Source: Martinezella rhizogenes (GTDB lineage Bacteria > Pseudomonadota > Alphaproteobacteria > Rhizobiales > Rhizobiaceae). From it: DNA of 64,000 nucleotides. The position numbers and the translations under genes were made by a program. How positions within the stretch are numbered: position 1 is the stretch's first letter; every line of letters starts with the position of its first letter. The stretch covers positions 1 to 64,000 of the forward strand of contig NZ_SGNY01000008.1 in the NCBI RefSeq assembly GCF_007002745.1. The letters run 5' to 3'. This document shows positions 6,891 through 15,513 of the stretch, in pieces. Under the pieces are notes generated by a model, which was not told the origin of the DNA, searched no databases, and was given only the letters and a program-made list of their open reading frames with translations.

Positions 6891-9665
6891 ATGCGCCTCC
6901 AGATACGTACGACCGGTTCACAGAAAAAAGCGGGGCAGCGGGCGCGCAGGGCCGCCCTGCTGGCCACGACAGTGGTCGCCGTGTCAATTTCGATGCCGGC
7001 TTTTGCGCAGACCGCAACGAATACCGCAAATGGTCAGCGCGCCGGTGGTGAGCAGGGCGCAACGCGGCCATTCAATATTCCCGCCCAGTCACTATCGTCG
7101 GTCGTCGGCGCTTTCGGGCGGCAATCCGGCCTTCAGGTCACGCTTGCCACGCCATCTGCGGGCAATGTGCGCACCAATGCCGTCACCGGCAGTTTCACGG
7201 TGCGGGAGGCACTGTCACGGCTGCTGGCCGGCACCGGCGTCAATTTCCGCATCGCCGGAAATGGCAGAGCTGTTGTCATCGGCACGGGGCAGGCGGCGGC
7301 CGATCTTTCCGGGGCCGAAGGCACGACCGTTCTGGAAGCGATCACCGTCACCGGTAAAACCGGGCGCAATTCCATTGCCGGCACCGGTTATCAGGGAACG
7401 CCGGACTGGGTTTATGAAACCCCTGCCAGCATCAGCATCGTCAGCCGCGAGGCGATCCAATCCGCCGGCGTGCGCAATACGCGCGATGTTTTCAACCGGG
7501 TTTCCGGCGTTTATGCCGGGGAAGGCAACGGCAGCTTCCCGACAGTTTCGCCCAATGTGCGCGGTTTGCAGGAGAGCGGCCGTGTGGTCGTCTCCATCGA
7601 TGGAGCGCGGCAGAATGCGCAGCGTGGTTTCAGCACCGGCGGCGCCTCGATTTATTCCGCCAATAATGGCCAGGCCTATGTGGACACAGCCTTTATCCGT
7701 GCGGTCGAAGTCGAAAAAATGACCAACGCCACCTCCGGTAATGCCGGTTCTCTGGGTGGCAAGGTTGAGTTCCGCACCATCCGCGCCGCCGATCTGATCC
7801 CCGAAGGCGCGAACAAGGGTGGTGAGGTCAATATTTCCCGCGGCACCAACGGTTACGACTTTCAGGGCTCGGTTCTGGCTGCCGTTCGAGAGCCGGATGG
7901 TCCTCTTTCTTTCGTCGCAGGTTACAGCCGCACGATCATGGACGAATACAAGATCGGAACGAAAGGTGAGGCCCGAAGCACCGCACTGACAATGAAAGAC
8001 CTGCTCGGCCGGGACGGCTGGTCGACCTTCTTCAAGGGAGAAGGCGATTTTGGGGACGTGCAGACTTCATTGTCATGGATGCATCAGCAGAATGATTTCG
8101 TGCAGGGCGCGGCCGAGCAGGTTGACCGGGAAAGCGTACGCAACGACAGCATCGTGGCCAAGCTGGACTGGGATCCGGAAAGCGAACTCATCGACTTCAA
8201 GTCGTCGCTATGGCTGAACGATAACATGACGCATGAGCTGCGGTCGGCGCGTTCCTATGCCTCCGAAACCGAACTCGACATGGGCTTGCGCAGCTTCGGT
8301 GGTAGCGTGGAAAACACCAGCCGTTTCGATACCAAAGTCGGCACGCTCAGCCTTAATTATGGGGCTGAAGCCTTCCGGGATATAGCCTCGTCGGCTGCCA
8401 TGAGTTCTGCGATCGCGAAAAATCCCGCCTATGCCAGCAGCTTCACCGCCTTTAGCCCCCCCGGTCGCCGTGATGTCGCCAGCCTGTTCTTAAATGGAGA
8501 GCTTGAGCCGGCAGACTGGATAACGATAAGTGGCGGGGTGCGTTATGATTGGTCGCGTCTGAAGGGATCCGCCACTTACTACAGCGAAAACTCCTATAGG
8601 CGGACGATAACGGTAGCCTGTGATCCGATAGGCAACAATTACACGGCGTCTCAATATTATAATAACGTGTTCTTGGGGCAAAATCCGGGAACGACGATTA
8701 CCGAAGCTCGATTTACTAGCCGCTTATGGTCGGGCATTGCGGCGAACTGCATGCCTGGTACAGGTCCGCTGGCGACCACTTACGAAAATGTCGTCGAAAA
8801 TCCTGCTTATGAGATGGATATCGACCGCACATACAGTGCGTGGCTGCCCTCCGCCACGATAGAGTTCAAGCCGTTCGACTGGTTCCGGCCCTATGTAAGT
8901 TATTCCCAGAGCCTGCGCCCGCCAACAATTCTCGAGGCTTTTTTCGCCGGTGCTCGCCCCGGAGATTCCGTTGGTTACGAGTATGCCCCGAACCAGTCCC
9001 TCCGGGCCGAAAAAGCCACGACCTATGAAATCGGCGCGAATATGAGCTTCGACGGCGTGTTGCTGGACCACGATTCCGTGCGCATCAAAATGGCTGCCTT
9101 TCGCCGCGAGGTGAAAGATTACATCGCGCTCGGTTATCTCGTCACCGATCAGGTTCCCGACCGCACCTATACCAGCTTCGTCAATCTTGACGGCACGACC
9201 TATATGCGCGGGCTTGAATTTGAGGGCAATTATGATGCGCGAAGCTTCTGGCTTGGTGGTTCGGCAACGTTGCTGAAGACCGACTGGCCGGACAAAACGC
9301 AGGTTTTTTCCAACGGCACCACAACAACGAGCGGCGAGATCGTCGCCTGGCCCGGCGATGTGGCTCCAAAGGTTAAGCTCACGCTCGATGGCGGTATGCG
9401 TTTCTTTGAAGAGAAATTCGCTCTCGGCGCACGGTTGAACCACGTCACACCGACACAATCGCGCTCGCTCGATACGGAGGGCAATCTGCGTGAGGTGACC
9501 GATCCCTACACGACGGTCGACCTCTATGGGTCCTACGCTTTCAATGACAAGGCGACACTTCGTTTCGCCGTCAACAACCTGATGGACCGCAAATATATTC
9601 CGGCAACAAGCGCCTACACCGCGCCTGGCCGTACCTTTATCGCGACGATGAACGTGAAGTTCTGA
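6891..9665 (+). CDS. hasR: TonB-dependent outer-membrane receptor with signalling domain, HasR-like
   Basis: 924 residues. A signal peptide ends near AFAQ (residue 40). A secretin/TonB N-terminal signalling domain covers about 60-131 (FNIPAQSLSSVVGAFGRQSG), a TonB-box-like LEAITVTG lies at 148-155, a plug at about 165-290, and a beta-barrel runs to a terminal phenylalanine. Plug motifs (NTRDVFNRVSGVYAGEGN, SIDGARQNAQRG) are those of hemoglobin/heme receptors. It should import the iron ligand delivered by the neighbouring secreted protein and signal through the upstream sigma/anti-sigma pair. Oddities: no histidine is present in the plug or in the segment between SLRPP and PNQSL, where HasR has its heme ligands. 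The only two cysteines (577 and 620) flank a locally AT-rich loop at about 8580-8780, suggesting a disulfide-closed variable extracellular loop. Confidence 0.88.
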   Translation: MRLQIRTTGSQKKAGQRARRAALLATTVVAVSISMPAFAQTATNTANGQRAGGEQGATRPFNIPAQSLSSVVGAFGRQSGLQVTLATPSAGNVRTNAVTGSFTVREALSRLLAGTGVNFRIAGNGRAVVIGTGQAAADLSGAEGTTVLEAITVTGKTGRNSIAGTGYQGTPDWVYETPASISIVSREAIQSAGVRNTRDVFNRVSGVYAGEGNGSFPTVSPNVRGLQESGRVVVSIDGARQNAQRGFSTGGASIYSANNGQAYVDTAFIRAVEVEKMTNATSGNAGSLGGKVEFRTIRAADLIPEGANKGGEVNISRGTNGYDFQGSVLAAVREPDGPLSFVAGYSRTIMDEYKIGTKGEARSTALTMKDLLGRDGWSTFFKGEGDFGDVQTSLSWMHQQNDFVQGAAEQVDRESVRNDSIVAKLDWDPESELIDFKSSLWLNDNMTHELRSARSYASETELDMGLRSFGGSVENTSRFDTKVGTLSLNYGAEAFRDIASSAAMSSAIAKNPAYASSFTAFSPPGRRDVASLFLNGELEPADWITISGGVRYDWSRLKGSATYYSENSYRRTITVACDPIGNNYTASQYYNNVFLGQNPGTTITEARFTSRLWSGIAANCMPGTGPLATTYENVVENPAYEMDIDRTYSAWLPSATIEFKPFDWFRPYVSYSQSLRPPTILEAFFAGARPGDSVGYEYAPNQSLRAEKATTYEIGANMSFDGVLLDHDSVRIKMAAFRREVKDYIALGYLVTDQVPDRTYTSFVNLDGTTYMRGLEFEGNYDARSFWLGGSATLLKTDWPDKTQVFSNGTTTTSGEIVAWPGDVAPKVKLTLDGGMRFFEEKFALGARLNHVTPTQSRSLDTEGNLREVTDPYTTVDLYGSYAFNDKATLRFAVNNLMDRKYIPATSAYTAPGRTFIATMNVKF

Positions 9666-9680
9666 GGCGCGGAAGAAATT

Positions 9681-9738
9681 CTCCGGGTTGGGTTGCAGCC
9701 CGTCCCGGAGATGAAACGCCTTCGTCACAGGACGAAGG
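9681..9738 (+). promoter_or_regulatory. Two intercistronic stem-loops between receptor and hemophore genes
   Basis: The first hairpin pairs CTCCGGG (9681-9687) with CCCGGAG (9704-9710) and has a nested GGG/CCC pairing. The second is a perfect eight-base stem, CCTTCGTC (9719-9726) and GACGAAGG (9731-9738), with loop ACAG. Neither has a T-run, so they look like processing or mRNA-stability elements rather than full terminators. They could let the secreted protein be made in larger amount than the receptor. Confidence 0.55.
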
Positions 9739-9769
9739 TATCTATATTGGCCAGTAAAGGAGTACACCT

Positions 9770-10525
9770 ATGGCTACCACAATTCAACTGACGCAGTCTT
9801 CCTCCGATCTGATCGGCTACCTCAACGGTTGGACGAGCGGTTTCGGTTCGACCTATGGTGCGTTCTACGACGCTCAGACCAGCTCTCTCGCCACGACCAC
9901 CATCAACCCGAACACGACCTATGAGGCGTGGGGTGATGGCAGCGACGGCGGCAAGGGCATCGTCATGAGCGGCGCTCTGCAGTACTCCCAGGGCAACCTG
10001 ACGGGTTCGGTCGACAGCATTGTTCTCGGCACCGGCTACAGCCAGTCCACCAGCGGCATTGCCGTCAGCCAGCAGGAACTGCTGATCGATCCCGACAGCG
10101 CTTACTCGCTTGCCGGCGCGCGCGATCTGCTCGATCTCGCCGTTTACCAGCTTGCCCGTTTTGGCTCGCTTGCCGGTTTTTATGACTACTTCGCAGCTAC
10201 CGGCACTGTAGTCGAAGATACTGCATCTTCGAACACGCTGACCGGTTTTGCCGGCGCTGATACATTCGTCTTCTCCGGGGGTAACGATATCGTAACCGCT
10301 GGACCAACCGGCACCTATGGTTATCAGGATGGTACTGATAAGCTTGACGTATCCGGTTGGGGTTCGACCTCGGTCGCAGACCTGTTCTGGTACAACCTCA
10401 ACGGCAATGCGGTGGTTGAATCCGACTCCAACGCCTCCGTTTCGATCACACTCGTCGGTGTCGATGCAAGCGTACTCGACGCATCGGACTTCATTTTCGC
10501 CAGCGCATCGGCGCTTGCCGCGTAA
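9770..10525 (+). CDS. hasA: Secreted HasA-like hemophore with serralysin-type C-terminal secretion domain
   Basis: 251 residues, no N-terminal signal peptide. Residues 1-140 align by eye with HasA: IGYLNGWTSGFG corresponds to DYLGQWASTFG, and LTGSVDSIVLGTGYS to LYGQLDSLSFGDGL. Tyr72 in GALQYS falls where HasA has its heme ligand Tyr75. Residues about 155-243 resemble the serralysin C-terminal domain, with degenerate RTX units (GFAGADTFVF, SGGNDIV), GTDKLDVSGW and LDASDFIF. The end SALAA matches the HasA export tail LLAA. The whole protein contains no histidine or cysteine. A strong TAAAGGAG ribosome site precedes ATG 9770. Export would be by the adjacent type I system. Classic HasA is about 188 residues, so the extra domain is unusual. 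A different ligand is possible. Confidence 0.7.
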   Translation: MATTIQLTQSSSDLIGYLNGWTSGFGSTYGAFYDAQTSSLATTTINPNTTYEAWGDGSDGGKGIVMSGALQYSQGNLTGSVDSIVLGTGYSQSTSGIAVSQQELLIDPDSAYSLAGARDLLDLAVYQLARFGSLAGFYDYFAATGTVVEDTASSNTLTGFAGADTFVFSGGNDIVTAGPTGTYGYQDGTDKLDVSGWGSTSVADLFWYNLNGNAVVESDSNASVSITLVGVDASVLDASDFIFASASALAA

Positions 10526-10539
10526 AGGAAAAACAGGCT

Positions 10540-12402
10540 GTGGGCTTTCAAAACCACCAGCAGACACCGCCGCAGTCCCTCACTGCGGCGGTTGTTTCGC
10601 CCCTTAAAAGTACGTTTCTCGGTGTCGCGCTCGTCAGCGGCGTGGTCAACATACTGGCGCTCACCTCGCCGCTCTTCATGCTGCAGGTCTATGACCGGGT
10701 GCTGGCCAGCGGCAGCCTGCCGACACTGGTCGGGCTCGCCCTTCTGGCGCTTGGCCTTTACGGTTTTCAGTGCCTGCTTGATATCATCCGCGCCCGTGTT
10801 CTGATCCGTATCGGCGAAGATTTCGACATGCGCCATTCAGGCAGGGTGCATGATGCCGTCGTGCGCCTGCCGCTCGTCAACCGCATGCCGGGCGACGGGT
10901 TACAGCCGCTGCGCGATCTCGACAATGTGCGCGGCTTCCTTTCCGGCACCGGGCCGACCGCCTTTTTCGATCTGCCGTGGATGCCGCTTTATCTCGGCAT
11001 ATGTTTTCTGTTTCATTTCTGGATCGGCGTGACGGCCCTTGCCGGCGCCATTCTGCTCATATCGCTGACGATCCTGACCAACATCTTTTCCCAGAAACCG
11101 ATCCGCGACACGATGGTCGAAAACATGGCCCGCAATCGGCAGCTGGAGGCCTCGCGCCGCAATGCCGAGGTTGTTCAGGCCATGGGGCTTTCCGGCCGGC
11201 TCGGCAAACGCTGGCAAAACTCCAACGAGGCCTATCTCGCCGCCAACCGCAAGGCGGGCGATGTGGCCGGCGGTCTTGGCAATATCGCGAAATCCCTGCG
11301 GGTCGTGCTGCAATCGGCTATTCTCGCCGTCGGCGCATGGTTGGTCATCAATCAGGAGGCATCGGGCGGCGTGATGATTGCCAGCTCGATCATGATGGGC
11401 CGGGCATTGGCGCCCGTCGATCTTGCCATTTCCAACTGGAAGTCCTTTGTGGCCGCTCGGCAGAGCTGGGCGCGGCTGAGGGAGCTCTTCGCGCAGATGC
11501 CGGCCAATGCCACTGCCATGGCACTGCCGAAACCTGAAAAGGAACTGCGGGTAGAGAACGCCACCATTGTCCCGCCGGGCGAGAGAAAGCCGACTGTGAC
11601 CGGCCTTGGTTTTGTCATCACTGCCGGAAATGCGCTTGGGGTAATCGGCCCCTCCGGCTCCGGCAAATCCACCCTGTCGCGTATTCTCACCGGCGCCTGG
11701 ATGCCGGCAGCCGGCAAGGTGCGGCTAGATGGCGCGAGCTTCGATCAATGGGATCGCGAGGCCCTTGGTCGCCACATCGGCTATCTGCCGCAGGGCGTGG
11801 AGCTGTTCGACGGCACGATCGGCGAAAATATCTCCCGTTTCGAGGACAATCCCGATCCCGAGGCGATTATCGCTGCGGCAAAAGCTGCCGGAGCGCATGA
11901 ACTGATCCTGCGTTTCGAAAAGGGCTATGACAGCGATATCGGCGAGGCAGGCTCTGCGCTTTCTGCCGGGCAGCGCCAGCGTATCGGGCTTGCCCGCGCG
12001 CTTTACGGCGATCCCTTCATCGTGGTGCTGGACGAGCCGAACGCCAATCTCGATGCGGAAGGCGAAGCCGCCGTGGTCAAGGCGATTTCGTCGGTCAAGG
12101 CGCGCAACGGTATCGCCGTCGTCGTCGCCCACCGACCGAGCGCCATCGGTGTCGTTGATTTTATTCTGATGATGGAAGAGGGGCGGATGAAGGCTTTCGG
12201 CCCGCGCGACGAGGTGCTCTCGAAGGTACTGCGTGTTCCCCAGGGGCAGGCTCAAAAAGGGCAGGCTCCCAAGGGATATGCCGCATCCGCCCAGACGATC
12301 TCGCCGTTGCGTGTCGTGGCCAATACCCAGGCCCAGCCAGTGGCGCTGGACGATGCCCGGGAAGAGAACAGCCAGGAAGGAGATGTGGATGTCAAACACT
12401 GA
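10540..12402 (+). CDS. hasD: Type I secretion ABC transporter ATPase/permease (HasD/PrtD family)
   Basis: 620 residues. An N-terminal six-helix transmembrane region covers about residues 25-310, and the ATPase domain about 336-575. Walker A is GPSGSGKST (370-378), the signature is LSAGQRQR, and Walker B is FIVVLDEP. The C-terminal 50 residues are a low-complexity tail rich in Gln and Ala. It is the inner-membrane engine that exports proteins carrying a C-terminal signal, here the preceding hemophore-like protein. It starts with GTG at 10540, only 14 bases after the hemophore stop, with an AAAGGAAA ribosome site at 10524-10531. The end overlaps the membrane-fusion gene by 14 bases. Confidence 0.93.
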   Translation: MGFQNHQQTPPQSLTAAVVSPLKSTFLGVALVSGVVNILALTSPLFMLQVYDRVLASGSLPTLVGLALLALGLYGFQCLLDIIRARVLIRIGEDFDMRHSGRVHDAVVRLPLVNRMPGDGLQPLRDLDNVRGFLSGTGPTAFFDLPWMPLYLGICFLFHFWIGVTALAGAILLISLTILTNIFSQKPIRDTMVENMARNRQLEASRRNAEVVQAMGLSGRLGKRWQNSNEAYLAANRKAGDVAGGLGNIAKSLRVVLQSAILAVGAWLVINQEASGGVMIASSIMMGRALAPVDLAISNWKSFVAARQSWARLRELFAQMPANATAMALPKPEKELRVENATIVPPGERKPTVTGLGFVITAGNALGVIGPSGSGKSTLSRILTGAWMPAAGKVRLDGASFDQWDREALGRHIGYLPQGVELFDGTIGENISRFEDNPDPEAIIAAAKAAGAHELILRFEKGYDSDIGEAGSALSAGQRQRIGLARALYGDPFIVVLDEPNANLDAEGEAAVVKAISSVKARNGIAVVVAHRPSAIGVVDFILMMEEGRMKAFGPRDEVLSKVLRVPQGQAQKGQAPKGYAASAQTISPLRVVANTQAQPVALDDAREENSQEGDVDVKH

Positions 12403-13702
12403 TCAGCGCACCCATGTGTCGCGTTCCATCCGCACACATCTGCTCGCCGGTCTTGCCGCAGGTGTTGCGTTGCTGGCCGGTGTTGGCGGCTGGGCTGCGA
12501 CGACCAATCTTGCCGGTGCCGTCGTCGCCTCCGGTCATCTGGTGGTGGATTCCTACAGCAAGAAAGTGCAGCACCCGAGCGGTGGCGTCGTCGGCGAAAT
12601 TCTGGTGAATGAAGGCGACAGGGTGAAGGCCGGAGATGTCGTCATGCGTCTCGATGCGACGCAGACCCGCGCCAATCTCGCCATCGTCACCAAACGGCTG
12701 GATGAGCTGAATGCGCGCATGGCGAGGCTGGAAGCCGAGCGGGACGATATGCCTGAACTGGTCTTCCCGCAGGCTCTGGTGGTACGCAGGGACGATCCCG
12801 ATGTCGCTTCGTCCATGCGTAGCGAAACCAAGCTGTTCGAGTTCCGCAAGTCCTATCGTGAGGGTCGAAAAGCACAGCTTTCCGAACGAATTACCCAATT
12901 CGAGCATGAAATCGAAGGCTTGAAGGCGCAGGAAGTTGCCTATGATAACGGCCTTGCGGTTTTACAGGCTGAAATCACCTCGCAGAAATCCCTGCGGGAA
13001 CAGGGCGTCGTGTCCGTGCAGCGGCTGAACAGCCTGCAGACGCAGGCCGCGACATTTGGCGGCGAGCGCGGCGAAAAAATTGCCTATCAGGCGCAGACGG
13101 CCGGCCGGATTACCGAAACGAAGCTGCAAATTCTGCAGATCGATCAGGAATTGCGCACCGAAGTCGGGCGGGAGCTGCGTGAGATACAGGCCCAGATGGG
13201 CGAATTTGTCGAGCGCAAGGTCGCCGCCGAAGATGAATTGAAACGCATCGATATCATCGCGCCGCAATCCGGCATGGTGCATGAAATGGCCGTGCACACC
13301 GTCGGCGGGGTGGTAACGCCGGCTGACCCGATCATGCTTATTGTACCCGACGGAGACGAGCTGGCGCTCGAGGTGCAGATCGTGCCGAAAGATATCGACC
13401 AGTTGCAGGTGGGGCAAAAGGCCATGCTGCGCATGACCGCCTTCAACCAGCGCGTCACGCCGGAACTGGAAGGCCATATCAGCCGCATTGCGGCGGATAT
13501 CACCACCGATCAGCGCACCGGTCTCTCCTATTATCTGGCGCGGATTTCCGTGCCGGTCACAGAGCGGGAAAAGCTGAACAACGCGCCGCTGGTGCCGGGC
13601 ATGCCGGCAGAGGCTTTCATCCAGACCAGCGAGCGCACGGCGCTCTCCTATATCGCCAAACCGCTGACGGACCAGATCAGCCGCGCCTTCCGGGAGGATT
13701 AG
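12389..13702 (+). CDS. hasE: Type I secretion membrane-fusion (adaptor) protein (HasE/PrtE family)
   Basis: 437 residues, HlyD family. A short cytoplasmic N-terminus and one membrane segment (about residues 17-37) are followed by a lipoyl-like half (KKVQHPSGGVVGEILVNEGD), a long coiled-coil hairpin (about 90-290), the second lipoyl half (IIAPQSGMVHEMAVHTVGGVV) and a beta-barrel domain. It links the ATPase to an outer-membrane TolC-type channel, which is not encoded here. The frame is open further upstream, but ATG 12389 lies six bases after AGGAAGGAG and inside the end of the ATPase gene, as expected for coupled translation. Confidence 0.93.
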   Translation: MSNTDQRTHVSRSIRTHLLAGLAAGVALLAGVGGWAATTNLAGAVVASGHLVVDSYSKKVQHPSGGVVGEILVNEGDRVKAGDVVMRLDATQTRANLAIVTKRLDELNARMARLEAERDDMPELVFPQALVVRRDDPDVASSMRSETKLFEFRKSYREGRKAQLSERITQFEHEIEGLKAQEVAYDNGLAVLQAEITSQKSLREQGVVSVQRLNSLQTQAATFGGERGEKIAYQAQTAGRITETKLQILQIDQELRTEVGRELREIQAQMGEFVERKVAAEDELKRIDIIAPQSGMVHEMAVHTVGGVVTPADPIMLIVPDGDELALEVQIVPKDIDQLQVGQKAMLRMTAFNQRVTPELEGHISRIAADITTDQRTGLSYYLARISVPVTEREKLNNAPLVPGMPAEAFIQTSERTALSYIAKPLTDQISRAFRED

Positions 13703-13726
13703 GTTTTCGGAAAGGCAGCGGCCGGC

Positions 13727-14635
13727 TCAAGCTCCATCCGCAAAGCGGAAGGCCGGAAAACCCTCAACATTGGCCGGAATGGCCCATACGCCGCCCGAGC
13801 GCGGAAAGCGCGTGCGGGTCTCTTCGTCCATGTTGTTGCGGTGTGAGGTGACGAAAAGTGTCCGGAAATCCGGGCCGCCGAAACAGGACATTGTGGGGTG
13901 CGGCACCGGCATCGGGATTTTTTCCAGCAGCGTGCCGTCATTGCCGTGAATGTTCAGCACGCCAGCGGAAACGCCGGCGCTCCAATAGCGGCCGTCGCCA
14001 TCCACGCAACCGCCGTCCGGGCGCCCGTCTTCCTTTGTCGGCCTGGCGATGATCCGGCCTTCGTCGAAGAGACCGGTCCGCCGGTCGAAATGCCGTCGGC
14101 GGATCCAGCGCTGCACGGAATCGCTGTGCCACATCACCGTGCCATCGGCGGAAAACGCAAGGCCGTTGGGACAGGTCAGCCCCGTTTCGGTACAGCGAAT
14201 GTCTGTCGCCGTGACCCGCCATAATTGCCCCATCGGCCGAATATCGCTGAAGGCACCGGCGTCCATCGTGCCAACCCAGAAGGCACCATCGGGACCAACC
14301 CGCCCGTCATTCAGCCGGCAGGGCAGGTCGTCGGGTGCGGGAATGGTGGCAAGTGTCTCTATCGTGTCGTTTTCGGGATCCACCAGCAGAATCTGCATGC
14401 CGCAGGCAACGATCAGCTTGCCGCTTTCACAAAGGCCGAGACAGGAGACCGTATCCGGAAGTGCACATGTCCAGTGTTTGCCGCTGGAGGGCACGATGGA
14501 ATGAAGCTTCTTTTCCATGATGTCGCACCAGAAAAGCGCCTGCCGCCGTTCGTCCCATACGGGTGATTCCGCAAGAGTGCCGATCACATCGCAGACGAGT
14601 TGCGCTCGTTCCATATTCAGCATCATTTTTGCCAT
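13727..14635 (-). CDS. SMP-30/gluconolactonase-family sugar lactonase
   Basis: 302 residues, a six-bladed propeller of the SMP-30/LRE family. Typical metal-site motifs are visible: AESPVWDERR (Glu near residue 23), RLNDGRVGPDG (Asn near 107), CPNGLAFSADG (Asn near 154) and DGGCVDGDGRYW (Asp near 207). Such enzymes hydrolyse sugar 1,4- or 1,5-lactones to aldonic acids in the cytoplasm. It lies 46 bases downstream of the GntR gene on the same strand and faces the dehydrogenase operon across a shared operator region. The likely role is lactone opening after sugar oxidation by the neighbouring dehydrogenases. The gene converges on the membrane-fusion gene with a 24-base gap. Confidence 0.87.
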   Translation of the reverse strand: MAKMMLNMERAQLVCDVIGTLAESPVWDERRQALFWCDIMEKKLHSIVPSSGKHWTCALPDTVSCLGLCESGKLIVACGMQILLVDPENDTIETLATIPAPDDLPCRLNDGRVGPDGAFWVGTMDAGAFSDIRPMGQLWRVTATDIRCTETGLTCPNGLAFSADGTVMWHSDSVQRWIRRRHFDRRTGLFDEGRIIARPTKEDGRPDGGCVDGDGRYWSAGVSAGVLNIHGNDGTLLEKIPMPVPHPTMSCFGGPDFRTLFVTSHRNNMDEETRTRFPRSGGVWAIPANVEGFPAFRFADGA

Positions 14636-14681
14636 GGCACTCTCATTTCACTGGGTCTGATATTCGACGTATCTTGCTGGC

Positions 14682-15395
14682 CTATTCGAAGTATTCGCGA
14701 TGAGCCTCGTAGATTTGCGACAGGATGCCAAGGACGCGGCGCAGATGCTGGCGCAGCCATTCCACCGCACGGTCCTCATCCTTCGCCTTGACCGCGTCAT
14801 AAACGGCCTCGTGTTCGGAAAGCAGGCGGGCCATATGCGCCTCGTCGGTGATGGCGAGCACCCGCAACCGGTCGAGAGCGGCTTTTTCCCGCATCAGCAA
14901 GGTTTCCAGACGATCGAGGCCGGTGGCGGCCGCCAGCGCGCTGTGAAACTGGTCGTCATGCAGGCGGAACGCCTTTCGGTCACCGTCGGTCATCGCCTGG
15001 CGCTGCGCAGCCAGAGCCTGTTCGATGTCGCGCATGGCCCGCCCCGACAGGTCCATCTGGCAAAGCCTGCGTATGGCCGCCACTTCCAGCGCCTCGCGAA
15101 TGAACTGCGCACTTCTGATCTGCAGTTCAGAGAGCTTGGAGACATAGGTGCCCCGGCTCGGCAGGGTGACGATCAGGCCGTCGTCACGCAGGCGGCTCAA
15201 TGCTTCACGAACCGGCGTGCGGCTGGAATTGAAAAGCTGGCCGATGTCGTTTTCCGAGACGGCCTGACCCGGCGCAAGCTGCCGGTCAAGGATTGCCGCT
15301 TTCAGCGCGGCATAAATCTGGTCCACCGCCGGACGGTTCAGATCCAGCGGCTCCATTTCCGGAGTTGGATATTCCGTTGTCAGGCCTTTTCGCAT
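14682..15395 (-). CDS. GntR-family (FadR/FCD subfamily) transcriptional regulator
   Basis: 237 residues. The N-terminal winged helix-turn-helix covers about residues 15-85 (SENDIGQLFNSSRTPVREALSRLRDDGLIV). The C-terminal all-helical FCD ligand domain covers about 95-225, with His and Asp/Glu residues typical of its metal site. The frame is open to 15617, but that would run across the divergent operators; ATG 15395 with a G-rich ribosome site gives the normal length. It probably controls its own operon, including the lactonase, and the divergent dehydrogenase operon through the dyads at 15431-15475. Ligands of this subfamily are usually sugar acids or other carboxylates. Confidence 0.9.
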   Translation of the reverse strand: MRKGLTTEYPTPEMEPLDLNRPAVDQIYAALKAAILDRQLAPGQAVSENDIGQLFNSSRTPVREALSRLRDDGLIVTLPSRGTYVSKLSELQIRSAQFIREALEVAAIRRLCQMDLSGRAMRDIEQALAAQRQAMTDGDRKAFRLHDDQFHSALAAATGLDRLETLLMREKAALDRLRVLAITDEAHMARLLSEHEAVYDAVKAKDEDRAVEWLRQHLRRVLGILSQIYEAHREYFE

Positions 15396-15430
15396 TTTCC
15401 CCCCTGCGTCCGGCAATTTTTCATGAACCT

Positions 15431-15475
15431 GTTTACCGGAATGCAAATTTATTGACAACCGGCATACCGGTATGC
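15431..15475. promoter_or_regulatory. Two operator copies in the divergent GntR/dehydrogenase promoter region
   Basis: GCATACCGGTATGC (15462-15475) is a perfect 14-base palindrome. GTTTACCGGAATGC (15431-15444) matches it at 11 of 14 positions. The centres are 31 bases apart, about three helical turns on one DNA face. A TTGACA hexamer (15452-15457), whose complement gives a TTGTCA for the other strand, sits between them. The arrangement fits a dimeric GntR regulator repressing both divergent promoters, possibly cooperatively. Confidence 0.7.
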
Positions 15476-15513
15476 ACTTTAACGACCAAACGTGGGTTGG
15501 GAGGCTCGCGATC

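Noticed and set aside
15472-15513. Upstream ATG for the first Gfo/Idh/MocA dehydrogenase
   Set aside because: The codon lies inside the GntR operator palindrome and has no ribosome site; the ATG at 15514 has GGGAGG and gives the normal N-terminus.
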